DNA of 16,678 nucleotides from Streptomyces sp. NRRL S-340 (GTDB lineage Bacteria > Actinomycetota > Actinomycetes > Streptomycetales > Streptomycetaceae). The notes beneath the pieces are model-generated. The model was not told the DNA's origin. It searched no databases and saw nothing but the letters and a program-made list of their open reading frames with translations. Position numbers and translations under genes: made by a program. The stretch lies in NCBI RefSeq assembly GCF_000720185.1, contig NZ_JOIY01000075.1, forward strand, positions 1-16,678. Direction: 5' to 3'. Below, piece after piece: positions 5,828-14,400 of the stretch (positions are counted from its first letter, which is position 1; each line of letters begins with the position of its first letter).

Positions 5828-6345
5828 GGAGGCACGCAGTGCGGCAGCGGACCCGATCGCGCGGGGAGCGAACCTCTCCGGGATGCGGTCCATGGCCTCT
5901 TCGGCGACCAGTCGGGCTTCGCGAGCCTGAGCGAGGCTGATCTGCTGAGCGGCCTGCCGGGCGTCGATGAGGTCACCAGCCCTGACGGTGATGCCGATCA
6001 GGCGGCCGCGCTGCAGCCCGGCCGCATCCATCAGCTGACAGGCCACCGTGCGCAGGTCCTCGTCGTGGCCGGACGCCTCGGGCAGTCGGCGGGTTTTCTC
6101 CCAGGAAGCGCCGCCGGCGAACCGCAGGGGCAAGATGAGGGCCCGGGCGGCCTGGCCCCCGCCCGCGCAGCAGGTGGCCGAGTTCGACGACGAGTCCGCG
6201 GAGAGCGGCGCGGGCGGCAGCACCGTCGAGGGCGTGCCGGGCGAAGGTGCACCGCACGCTCGCGGTGGCGGGCAGAGCGCGGGGAGGGCCATCGACCCGG
6301 CAGCCGGACGGCGGGGCGGCGCGGACCAGCGCTGCGGCGGCGCGC
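5828..6345 (-). pseudogene. Y-family DNA polymerase (DinB/ImpB-MucB-SamB type), C-terminal remnant
   Basis: In one frame the segment RCTFARHALDGAAARAALRG then LVVELGHLLRGRG is followed, in another frame, by QAARALILPLRFAGGASWEK, TRRLPEASGHDEDLR, MDAAGLQRGRLIGITVRAGD and ARLVAEEAMDRIPERFAP. This is the thumb/little-finger part of actinobacterial DinB-like translesion polymerases (recalled family pattern). Palm and fingers with the catalytic acidic residues are absent. The two parts join perfectly if one base is removed from the C5 run at 6156-6160. The expected C-terminal ALRRAS-stop is replaced by ALRASC reading on. Upstream it runs straight into an unrelated fragment (6360-6881). A functional polymerase is therefore not possible here even if the frameshift is a sequencing error. 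Confidence 0.6.
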
Positions 6346-6359
6346 CTCTCGGGCGTGCA

Positions 6360-6881
6360 CGGTGACCGGCTCCGTTTCGGGGTGCGTTGGAGGATGCGTG
6401 CGTACGTCTTACGTGATCGTGCTGGCAGTCCGAGCGTCTCGGTGGCCTGTGCCCACGTTTCGGCCCCGGCATGGCGTGCCAGGGCCGAGGAGGCGATGTG
6501 CCGGTCGTTGTTGACGTGGGCGCCGGGCAGGTGCGCCGCCAGGAACTCTTCGTAGTCGCCCGGGTCGAGGCGTTGAGGTCATCGGCGATGTGGCGGCGGT
6601 GCGGCGGGATGGTGGCCGCCATCATCTCGTCCATGACCATCGGACGGTGCAGACGCCGTAGTAGGTCCGACTTGTGGTACCCGGGCCACCCGGTCCTTGG
6701 TGAGCCTGCTCGCCCGCATCGCGAGGTACGGCGGGCCGGAGTTGCGGTCGGGGGCGTCTACGACGGGTGCCGCCAAGGCGAGGAAGGCGGCGGCCTCGGC
6801 GGCCGTGGCCGGCCTCGCTCCCGGGTCGGGGACGCCCCCGCTCGTGAACCTTTTCCGGCGTGCGTGGCGTGCGTCGCGCAC
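6360..6881 (-). pseudogene. Unrecognised decayed gene fragment (possibly transposition-accessory, TniQ-like)
   Basis: Pieces in different frames read consecutively. They are EAAAFLALAAPVVDAPDRNS and PPYLAMRASRLTKDRVAR, then GYHKSDLLRRLHRPMVMDEM with MAATIPPHRRHIADDL, then RLDPGDYEEFLAAHLPGAHV, NNDRHIASSALARHAGAETW and ALGLP-like ETLGLPARSRKTYARIL. Frame switches occur near 6680 and 6575. Together they make about 150-160 residues of a soluble helical protein with no start. The pattern HKSDLLRRLHRP and the helical tail faintly recall actinobacterial TniQ-type proteins, but I cannot confirm this. The fragment ends near a possible IS end at 6892. Confidence 0.35.
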
Positions 6882-6955
6882 CCTGGCTAGGGCCTGTCGT
6901 CAAAGTGTGATCAGCTTTCGGTCCCGCTCTGACGGGTCACGGTCATCATGGGTTG

Positions 6956-7365
6956 ATGAGTAGATACACAGAGGTCGTCGTCCTGGCGCGAAGAGCTGAA
7001 GAGGTCATGGAACCCCTGACTCGCCCCGACGAGGGCCGGGACTGGCACCAGTGCTTCACGCGTGTGGACGACGGCATGTTCGACGGGTCGCGCATGCCGT
7101 CCAAGGAGTGTTACGTGTGGGTCATCCAGTTCATCCGCCACAATTGGCGTGGGTGGCGAGCCATCTCGAGTCTCTGGCATGGCCGGATCCGCACTCCGTT
7201 CAAGTCCTCGTTCGCGACGAGGACGACGACTGCTTCGGCCTGTGGATGATCTATGACGGCAAACTGGTTAAGGTATCGCTGCCGCGCACCGAACGACAAC
7301 CGTTCTCAGCGTCCGTGACCGGAGTCCTTTCTCGAACTGACCGTAGCACCGGAGAGCCTCTCTAA
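6956..7365 (+). pseudogene. Hypothetical protein, one-base frameshift
   Basis: ATG 6956 starts MSRYTEVVVLARRAEEVMEP and the frame codes well to CYVWVIQFIRHN near 7143. It then passes to a second frame reading LAWVASHLESLAWPDPHSVQ, VLVRDEDDDCFGLWMIYDGK and LVKVSLPRTERQPF, ending TAA 7363-7365. One extra T in the AATT at 7142-7145 restores a 137-residue protein across the junction. It is an acidic soluble alpha/beta protein with no signal peptide. It resembles small cytoplasmic Streptomyces proteins of unknown role, some of which are immunity-like; that is only a guess. No ribosome binding site is obvious at 6956. The stop is immediately followed by the TAA target duplication of the MITE-like element. 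Confidence 0.55.
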
Positions 7366-7368
7366 TAA

Positions 7369-7634
7369 GAGGTCGTTTTCAAATGATTTGCGCCTTCTCC
7401 CCTGCATCAGAGGAATGCTCGCGCCTCTCATGTGCAGGGTTGAGGCGCGGCGCGGCGAAGGGAATCGGTGATACGAGCACCCTTTGGAACGAGACAGACT
7501 TTAGTGGATGAGACTGGCAATTCAGTCTCCCGTCGAACACCCCCAACCATGCAGATCCACCAGCGCCTCACAAGTCGCCTTTCGACACTGGGGCGAGTTG
7601 GAATGAAACAGACATCATAGATAAAAACGACCTC
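7369..7634. mobile_element. MITE-like element, 266 bp
   Basis: Perfect 11-bp terminal inverted repeats GAGGTCGTTTT (7369-7379) and AAAACGACCTC (7624-7634) are flanked by direct TAA duplications (7366-7368, 7635-7637). The interior is lower in GC, has no ORF, and contains a hairpin GAGACTG-GCAATT-CAGTCTC. Terminal repeats plus a 3-bp TAA duplication fit a non-autonomous derivative of an IS5-group element. The target rule is established knowledge and the family assignment is inferred. Confidence 0.65.
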
Positions 7635-7648
7635 TAAGAGGTCGTTTT
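7624..7648. terminator. Perfect palindrome from abutting TIRs
   Basis: AAAACGACCTC-TAA-GAGGTCGTTTT is a perfect 11-bp-stem hairpin ending in a T run. It arises because a third copy of the TIR (7638-7649) abuts the MITE end. It could act as a terminator in either direction. Confidence 0.45.
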
Positions 7649-7649
7649 C
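7638..7649. repeat. Third TIR copy, end of a second related element
   Basis: GAGGTCGTTTTC repeats the MITE terminus immediately after the TAA. The matching far end is not seen in the window, so this is a solo or truncated element end. From 7650 to about 7900 I see no convincing transposase. A short minus-strand open end reads ARAPKSDSLKIA and stops at 7668. Confidence 0.5.
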
Positions 7650-7901
7650 GTCTGGACTATCCGTGTATTAGGCAATTTTCAGGCTGTCGGATTTTGGTGC
7701 TCGTGCTGCTGTAGATGCAGATTGATTTTTGCTGGTCGGGTGAGGTGACAGGTGAGGCAGGAAGTGACTCGTGCCTGTCTCATCCCAGGACGCGCCCGGT
7801 CTTCGCGGAAGCGTGCTTCTGTTGGTGTCGCTGTGCGCCTGGGGGCACTCGGTCCGGAGTGGCGTCGTACGACGGACACGCAGCACCCTCTCAGGAGTCC
7901 C

Positions 7902-8039
7902 ATGCATCCGAGAACATGCAGGTCAGATTGGGTCGCGTGGCTCGGGCAGCTGCCGGGTCCAGGGCCGCCCGGCTCTCTTCGGGCCTTTCATCGCTGGGGG
8001 CCGGCGTACCGGTTCGATGGGCAACCAAGCGCTCCCTGA
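7902..8039 (+). CDS. Possible 45-residue peptide
   Basis: ATG 7902 is preceded by GGAG at 7894-7897, four bases before the start codon. It opens MHPRTCRSDWVAWLGQLPGP and ends at TGA 8037-8039. It is Trp/Pro rich with no recognised motif, and third-position GC is only moderate. It is the only frame in 7650-8195 with a fair ribosome binding site. It may be chance. Confidence 0.2.
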   Translation: MHPRTCRSDWVAWLGQLPGPGPPGSLRAFHRWGPAYRFDGQPSAP

Positions 8040-8195
8040 TACCCACCGGATACAAAACCCGCTTCCGGCAGCGCGGCGCCCCGGGGGATCACGGCAAGCT
8101 GGTCGCCCCGCAGCAGGGGGGCAGGAGATTTTCCCGTACGGAGAGAAGGCCACCAAGGTCTACGGCTGGCTTTATCGAGCAGTAGTGAAGTCGCT

Positions 8196-8553
8196 TGTCG
8201 ATGAGTTTGGGGGGCGCCCCGTTCCACGGACGGGTGGTGTTGATGAGTTTGGGAGGCACCAGGTCTCTTGCCAGGGCAGCATCGAGATGCTCCTGGTGAA
8301 AGGCGCTGGTCATGCCGCCGATGTCGAAGGCCGAGCTGTACGCGGCGATCCGGCGTGACCATCGCGGCGGCATGTCGATGCGGGAGCTCGAGCGCAAGCA
8401 CGGCGTGACGTGGCGGACGGTTCGCAAGGCACTGGATTCGGCCTGGCCTGAGCCTCGGAAGAAGCTGCCGCCCCGGGCGACCGCTCTGGACCCGTACAAG
8501 CCAGTGATTGACGGCATCCTCCGTGCGGATCTGGATGCGCCGCGCAAACACGT
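8196..8553 (+). mobile_element. Truncated IS21-family insertion sequence (left end)
   Basis: Two imperfect 23-bp direct repeats at 8196-8218 and 8238-8260 (consensus TGTYGATGAGTTTGGGRGGC) precede an istA start. Multiple short repeats at the ends, bound by the transposase, are typical of IS21. After the first ~80 codons of istA the sequence switches abruptly, near 8553, to helicase-like coding DNA. The right end and istB are missing. Confidence 0.65.
8312..8553 (+). pseudogene. istA: IS21-family transposase IstA, N-terminal fragment
   Basis: ATG 8312 has GGTGAAAGG 8 bases upstream and starts MPPMSKAELYAAIRRDHR. The HTH part follows (MSMRELERKHGVTWRTVRKA), then the conserved LDSAWPEPRKKLPPRATALD and PYKPVIDGILRADLDAPRK. 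This is the DNA-binding N-terminus of IstA, which normally continues into a DDE integrase core over about 500 aa. Homology stops after about 80 residues, so the catalytic triad is absent and the fragment cannot transpose. The frame stays open to 8917 over unrelated DNA, which is meaningless Gly/Arg-rich sequence. Identification is confident from the recalled family pattern. Confidence 0.75.
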
Positions 8554-8591
8554 CCGCGCCGGCGGCCTGCTCCCCCACACAAGGAGCGGGT

Positions 8592-8957
8592 GTGGTGATC
8601 GTGCAGGGCGAGGATCTCGGGGCGTGGGTGGCGGCGCAGCGTGCGGGGTGGGAGCGGCTCATGCCCGCGCAGCAGTACCTCCTGGAGTCTCTGGGCCTGG
8701 GGCCCGTCCCCGCCGGGGTCGAGGCCGGGGCGCGGCCGGTGGGGCGGCGGGACGCGGCGCGGGTGGTGAACCTGGCGGCGGCGCGGCAGTTCTTCGAGCG
8801 GGAGGGGCGTCTGCGGGTGCCTCGGAAGGCGGTGGAGGTGCTGCCAGACGGGACCGAGATCAAGCTCGGTGCCGTCATCGACAACACCCGCCGCCGGGCG
8901 GACAAGCTGTCGGATGAGCAGCGGGCGGAGTGGACCGCCCTCGGGATGCGCTGGTAG
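8592..8957 (+). pseudogene. C-terminal remnant of a helicase with helicase-associated (HA) domains
   Basis: The frame from GTG 8592 (GGAG 5 bases upstream) reads VVIVQGEDLGAWVAAQRAGW, ERLMPAQQYLLESLGLGPV, then NLAAARQFFEREGRLRVPRK, GTEIKLGAVIDNTRRRADKL and AEWTALGMRW before the TAG. Both halves show the HA repeat pattern (G-x-x-LG-x-W-x-x-x-R ... L-x-x-LG-x-x-W). Such repeats form the tail of large helicases typical of Streptomyces chromosome and linear-plasmid ends (TtrA-like). The helicase motor is absent because the sequence joins truncated IS21 DNA at about 8553-8575. It may still be translated as 121 aa. A terminal-helicase remnant agrees with a subtelomeric location. Confidence 0.55.
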
Positions 8958-9116
8958 TCGGGCGGGGACATGACGGGGGCGAGGCATTCACCCACGATGG
9001 TGGGCCCGCCTCCGCGCATGCAGAGAGGGCAGGTCAGGCTGATGGGCGAGGTGTTTGTGCATCGACTCACCTCAGCTCATGCGGAGAAGACGATCAGTCA
9101 CGCACGTCCTCACGAT

Positions 9117-9143
9117 CTGCGCGGGCCTCACTCGCCCGCGCAG
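9117..9143. terminator. Perfect 10-bp hairpin
   Basis: CTGCGCGGGC and GCCCGCGCAG flank a 7-base loop. It lies 160 bases after the helicase remnant in a stretch (8958-9427) with no convincing gene. It may be the terminator of the former helicase gene. No T run follows, which is common in actinomycetes. Confidence 0.45.
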
Positions 9144-9427
9144 AGGACTCGAACTCGGTGCTGCGGTCCTACCGATGGGCAGCACGACAGAGAGGCTGCG
9201 TGCCGGGCCCTCATTGGAAGAGCGGGACCGCCGACTGTGCACCGGCAGATGCGCGGTTCTCAGCCTTCGCGGGGCTCTTAGTAAGGCGTTTTCGCAGGTT
9301 GGCGCTATTTCGTGGGGTCCTCCGGCCGAAAACGATCTCCAGGTTTCTGTGAGTCGTCTGTATGGTGCATGAAGATCCCGTGGAGATACGTGCACTATGT
9401 GAGTCGCCGTGTACCTGACGGGAGGGG

Positions 9428-9471
9428 GTGCTTGGTCAGGGGACGTCCCAGTCAGTGACGTTGCCAAGCAC
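9428..9471. promoter_or_regulatory. Nested inverted repeats upstream of the FG-GAP gene
   Basis: GTGCTTGG (9428-9435) pairs with CCAAGCAC (9464-9471), and inside lies the perfect palindrome GGGACGTCCC (9440-9449). It sits 25-68 bases before the ATG at 9496, so it may be an operator or leader hairpin. Confidence 0.35.
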
Positions 9472-9495
9472 GTTGTTCCTGTGGGGGGATGCGCG

Positions 9496-11202
9496 ATGGG
9501 TACTTCAAAGGCACGTATGCGTGGCCTTGCGGTCGTCGTGGCTGTTTCGGCCTGCATGGCGGCTCTGTCCGTTCCAGCCACAGCTAGCGATCACGAGCGA
9601 GGGCCGAGGCTCGTCAAGCCCGGACTTCCGCACTGGACGCCGCCGACCGCGAAACTGCCAACCGGCGTACGAGGTTCTGCGCGTGCCGGTGTGCGGACGG
9701 CCGGGTCGGTGACACCGCGTTTCGACGTCGACGGGGATGGCGTGAGCGATCTCCTGATCCGCGGTCTGGACGACGCCATGTACGTCAAGCGCTGGCAGAC
9801 CGGTCGCGCGGAGTCCTACCCGCCCAACTACGACCTGCCGATCCTTCCGGACGTGTGGAAGGACGTGATCGAGCCGGGCGACATCGACGGCGACGGCGTG
9901 CCCGACTTGTTCGTCCTTGCTCCGGACGGCACCCTGACCCTGAAGCCCTCCAAGGCGTACCTGGGCAAGAAGGAATGGACGCAGTCGGGCTGGCAGAAGT
10001 TCAACAAGACTTTCGTGCCGGGCGACGTGACCGGCGACGGCAGGAACGACCTGATGGCCCGGACCCCGAGCGGTGATCTCTACCTCTACGCCGGCACGGG
10101 CAAGGTCGACACTCCGCTCGCGGCGTCGGTCAAGGTCGGCTACGGCTTCGACATGTTCGACCAGTTGACCGGCGCCGGTGACATGAACGGGGACGGATAC
10201 GGCGATGTGGTCGCCCGCACTCCGGCCGGGGACCTCTACTTCTACGCCGGCACCGGCGACGCCTCGGCGCCCTTGAAAGCCCGAGTGAAGGCCGGGTCCG
10301 GGTGGGGCGACTACAACCAGATCCTCGCCCTGGACAACAGCTCCGGCCACGTCGACCTGGTCGCCCGGGACGTCTCCGGCACGCTGTGGATGTTCCCCGG
10401 CGACGACAAGGGTGGCCTCGGCGCGCGCGTTCAGCTCGGTACCGGCTGGCAGGGGGCGACGCTCGTGAATTCGGGCGGCAACCCCTTCTTCGGCAAGGGC
10501 GAACTCATCGGCTGGGACACCACCGACACGCTCAACTATTACCTCAATCTCGGCAACGGACTTTTCGCCGGCCGGCTCCTCATCGACGGCGACATGTCCA
10601 GTTACGGCCTGACGAAGCTGTCCAGCGCCTCGTCGATGGACAACAGCTCCCGCTGGTCCACTCTGACCCTGGTCCGATCCGACGGGCACCTGGAGATCGG
10701 CGGCAACGACGTCGGCGGCGGGTGGAACGCGATGACCGCGTTCGCCGGCATCGGAGACCTCAACAACGACGGCAAGGGCGACCTGCTGGCCCGCGACTCC
10801 GGCGGCCACCTCTACTTCTACCCCGGCACCGGGACAAACGGCCTCGGCGCCCGCACTGACCTCGGCACCGGATGGAACGCCTTCGACGTGCTCGTCGGTT
10901 CCGGCGACGTCACCGGCGACGGACTCCCCGACCTCCTCGCCCGGGAATCCTCCACCGGACACCTGTGGCTTTACCCCGGCGCCCAGAAGACCGGCTTCGG
11001 GACCCGTATCGACATCGGCGGCGGCTGGAACGTGTACAACAAGATCGCGTCCCCTGGTGACATGAACGGTGACGGGCTCGCCGATCTCGTTGGCACCGAC
11101 GCGGCCGGTGACTTCTGGCGCTACGACGCTGACGGCGCGGGAAAGCTCCACACCAAGGTCAAGGCCGGTACCGGCTGGAACATGCACAAAGCCCTCTACT
11201 GA
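9496..11202 (+). CDS. Secreted FG-GAP/VCBS repeat protein
   Basis: The protein is 568 aa. I start at ATG 9496 because GGGGGGA lies 6 bases upstream and a signal peptide follows directly (MGTSKARMRGLAVVVAVSAC, cleavage near VPATAS/DHERG). The mature protein is built of repeats with Asp/Asn-rich calcium-binding loops: FDVDGDGVSDLL, GDIDGDGVPDLF, GDVTGDGRNDLM, GDMNGDGYGDVV, GDLNNDGKGDLL, GDVTGDGLPDLL and GDMNGDGLADLV. Each is followed by strands such as LYFYAGTG, as in FG-GAP/VCBS beta-propellers. No catalytic domain is fused, so a binding or structural role outside the cell is likely. Such proteins are common in Streptomyces, alone or fused to hydrolases. Repeat 5 (LDNSSGHVDLVAR) has lost the Asp-rich loop, and about residues 330-400 are divergent. 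Two tandem hairpins follow the stop. Confidence 0.85.
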   Translation: MGTSKARMRGLAVVVAVSACMAALSVPATASDHERGPRLVKPGLPHWTPPTAKLPTGVRGSARAGVRTAGSVTPRFDVDGDGVSDLLIRGLDDAMYVKRWQTGRAESYPPNYDLPILPDVWKDVIEPGDIDGDGVPDLFVLAPDGTLTLKPSKAYLGKKEWTQSGWQKFNKTFVPGDVTGDGRNDLMARTPSGDLYLYAGTGKVDTPLAASVKVGYGFDMFDQLTGAGDMNGDGYGDVVARTPAGDLYFYAGTGDASAPLKARVKAGSGWGDYNQILALDNSSGHVDLVARDVSGTLWMFPGDDKGGLGARVQLGTGWQGATLVNSGGNPFFGKGELIGWDTTDTLNYYLNLGNGLFAGRLLIDGDMSSYGLTKLSSASSMDNSSRWSTLTLVRSDGHLEIGGNDVGGGWNAMTAFAGIGDLNNDGKGDLLARDSGGHLYFYPGTGTNGLGARTDLGTGWNAFDVLVGSGDVTGDGLPDLLARESSTGHLWLYPGAQKTGFGTRIDIGGGWNVYNKIASPGDMNGDGLADLVGTDAAGDFWRYDADGAGKLHTKVKAGTGWNMHKALY

Positions 11203-11217
11203 AGATTTTTCCGCCTG

Positions 11218-11280
11218 CCCAGGATTAATTCCTGGGTACGCACAAGGCGCAGCGGTCGTGGCCCCCACGGACCGCTGCGC
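11218..11280 (+). terminator. Tandem terminator hairpins
   Basis: CCCAGGA-TTAAT-TCCTGGG (11218-11236) is followed by an 11-bp stem GCGCAGCGGTC/GACCGCTGCGC (11247-11280) whose loop pairs further as GTGG/CCAC. They stand directly after the stop of the FG-GAP gene and isolate it from the toxin gene. Confidence 0.7.
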
Positions 11281-11310
11281 AGCTTTACCCATTTCGATAT
11301 TACCCTGCCT

Positions 11311-11350
11311 TTCCGGAACTTTAAAGCTGTCGAAAAATTCTCTTCCGGAA
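11311..11350. promoter_or_regulatory. Paired TTCCGGAA palindromes in the toxin promoter region
   Basis: Two copies of the 8-bp palindrome TTCCGGAA (11311-11318 and 11343-11350) are 32 bp apart, close to three helical turns. They flank a locally AT-rich segment (ACTTTAAAGC, GAAAAATTC) about 130-170 bases before the toxin ATG. This arrangement fits cooperative binding of a dimeric regulator over a promoter. The regulator is unknown. Confidence 0.4.
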
Positions 11351-11481
11351 ACAGTCAGGTACATGCAACGATCTCCTCTGCATTGTCAGGAAAGGTGAAA
11401 GCTGCATTCCGCGGTCGTGCCCCGAACGTGGATTACCTCGGTTTCCCTCCCTGCCCTTCACGACAGCCAGAGGAGATACAC

Positions 11482-14400
11482 ATGGGGATACCCGACCCAC
11501 CAGCACGCAGACAGACCCGCCGGTCCCGGCTCGCACGCGCACTCCACGCCACGGCGCTCACCACATCCCTGGCCGTGACCGCGACGCTGATGGCCACGGC
11601 CCCGGCACGCGCCGACGAGCCCGGCGACTTCCCCAGCGATCCCTACCAGCGCACCCTGCGCATCAGTCTCGGGGAGCAGCAGCGCAAGGACCGCTGCGAC
11701 CTGAGCCGCGACATCCGGGTGGCAGGACCGATCCAGAAGGCGTTCGTTAACGACGTCCTCGCGGGTCCGGACGCGAATATCCACGAAACACTCCACTATG
11801 GAGAATCCGGCGCATATCCCAGTGCCGAATACCTCGACGCGGCATGGTCCGACGGTGAGGCAGAATCGGCGCGGGGGAAGGAGTTCCGAGAGCGTCAGGC
11901 GCAGCTCGACAAAACCAACGCCCCGTATGCCTATGTGAACTCTCAAGGGGGACGCCCCTACGACGCCCCGGAGTTCGGTGCCGACATCCTCGCCTTCACC
12001 TGGGAGGGCCGCGAGAAAATCCGCGCGGCCGTACCGGAAGACCTCACTCCCAAACCTTCTCCGGCCTCACTTTCCAAGGCTAAGGAGGCGTACTCTGCGA
12101 TCCCCGCCAGCGCTGACGACTGGATCAGTAAGTACACCGAGCGGGCCGCCGACGAAATAGGCGTGACAGCCGGCAGCAGGGAAATCGGCTCCGCGAACGA
12201 CATCGCCTCGTTCCTCCGGTTCGGAGGATTCCCCACCAAAGCCCCGGAACCGGACTCCCTGGAATTCCGCACCGAGGTCGAAACACTCAAAGCCGCCTGG
12301 GCCGCCTGCGACAGCGGCAACCCCGTCGACATCAACCGCGTCCTGACCGGACCGGTCCTGCAGGCCCACACGGAGTGGGAGGCGGAGTACTCCTCCCAGG
12401 CGACCCAGCGCAAGGACATCATCGCTGCGGAGATCGCCGCCTCCAAGGAAACTCAACTCGCCGCCGACTACATGATCGAGGCGATCCGGCAGTCCTGGCA
12501 GGCCGACCAGATCCTCTTCTGGCAGCAGTACTGGCGGGATCACCCCACCGCCCTGAACAAGCCCTCGCTCAACGACCAGAAGAACGCCACCCGACTCCTG
12601 GCCACCATCCGCGACACCACCTCGCACCTGCTCCCCGACGTCAACGCGGCCGTCACCCGAGCCAAGACCGCCGCGGACCAGGCAACCGCAGCGCAGAATG
12701 ACGCGTGGGCCATCGCCGACCAGAACCACTACCCGCGCGGCCGCGGCCTGATGTACGCCGCCCAGTCCGTCCAGGTCGCCAAGGCCTCCGCAGCCGCGGC
12801 CCAGGCCGCCGCCAAGACCGTCGACACCGCCCTCAAGGCCATCCAGGCCAACAGCTCCAGCAGCCAGGCCTACTACTCCCTGGCACAGACCCAGTCCCAC
12901 GCGGTCGCCACCGAGTTCCGCAAGGCAGCAGCACTGGAAGCCAAGGAGCAGGCCAAGGCAGCCTCAGAGGCCGCCGCCAAGCAGGCCCAGGAAGCCGCCG
13001 CCAACGCCGCGACCGCCAAGCAGGCCCGCACGACCGCCGAAAAAGCCGAACAGGACGCCAAGACCAGCGCGGCCGAAGCCAAGCGGCAGCGGGAGATCGC
13101 GGAGGCCGAGAAGGACAACGCTGAACGCGAACGCGACACCGCGGCCAGCGAACGCCAGAAGGCACAGGCCGCAGAAGAGAGAGCCCTCAGCGAGAAGGAC
13201 AATGCCCAGCACGCCCGCGCATCCGCGGAAACCGCCGGCAGCACAGCAGCCGAGAAGCTGGCGGCAGCAGAAGAGGCCGAGTGGCGCGCGTTCGCAGCAC
13301 GTGACCAGGCAGTCAAGGCCGAACGTGAGAAGGACGCTACAGCTTCCAGAGCGGCCGCCCTGGAAGCGGCTGCGGCAGCAGCCGAGGGCACCGAAGCAGC
13401 AAGCGAGACCCGGGCGGCAGCCACGGAAGCGCGTAACGCCGCCAACGATGCGGCTGGTGCCGCGCAGCGGGCACGCGCGGCGGCGAACGACGCAACGACG
13501 GCTGCAGTGAACTCGCGCGCCGCCGCGACACGCGCTGAGGGCGCGGCTGCGCGCTCCAGGTCCGCTGCTGATGCTGCCTGGTCGGCGTACCAGAAGACGC
13601 ATGCTGCGGCGGCCACTGCCCACGCCGCTGCGGCAGTAGCGATCGACGCAGCGGCTGCTGCGCAGAAGAATGCGGACCAGGCCGAAGCCGAAGCGAAGAA
13701 AGCACAGGCTGCAGCAGTCAACGCCCGCAAGGAGGCCACCGCCGCCGTCGCGGAAGCTGCGAAAACCGCGGCCTGGTCCGCGAAAACCGCCGGCTACGCC
13801 TACGCGACAGCCCAGTACGCCGCAGGTTCCCGGGACGCCGCCATCGCAGTCACGAAGGCAGCCGATGAGGCGATCAGCCTCGGCTCCCCCTACCGCGAGA
13901 CGGATTCCTCGGCAGCCTTCGCTGTTCTGATCGGCCAGATCTCCAAGACTCTCGCCGAACAGCAGGCCGCCGCGGCCAAGGCCAAGTCGGACGAGGCCGG
14001 CAAGGCGGCCGCCCAGGCCAAGACGCTGGCCGACAAGGCCGCCGGTGACGCGAAAATCGCCCTGCAGGCCGCAGCCGACGCTGCCGCCTACGCAGTGCAG
14101 GCGCAGAAGTCTGCAGACGCAGCCCGCGCCTCGGCGGCAGCAGCGTCCGCAGACGCGGCTGCCGCCAAGAAGGCCGACGCCAGCGCACAGAAGTACGACG
14201 CGCAAGCCGGCGTCGACGCCGTCTACGCCGGCTTCGCAGCCGATGACGCCGAGTCCGCAGCCGCCCAAGCCGACCGCGAGGCCACCGACGCCGAACGCGA
14301 CGCCGCAAGCGCACAGTCCGCAGCCACCTCCGCCCAGACCGACGCCACCGCCGCAGACAGCATCGCCACCGCCGCCGAGTCCGACGCGGTCAAGGCCGAG

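Noticed and set aside
7988..9070. 360-aa minus-strand open frame across the IS21/helicase region
   Set aside because: It runs antisense to recognisable IstA and HA-domain sequence in two different plus frames, so it cannot be a real gene over most of its length.
9120..9195. tRNA-like stretch (minus strand TTCGAGTCC near a GC-rich stem)
   Set aside because: The T-arm does not pair properly and no D-arm or anticodon stem of normal size can be drawn; the GC stem is better explained as the hairpin 9117-9143.
9505..11364. 619-aa open frame antisense to the FG-GAP gene
   Set aside because: The plus strand has a signal peptide and clear repeat motifs; the antisense frame is open only because of high third-position GC and shows Val/Gly-rich composition without domains.
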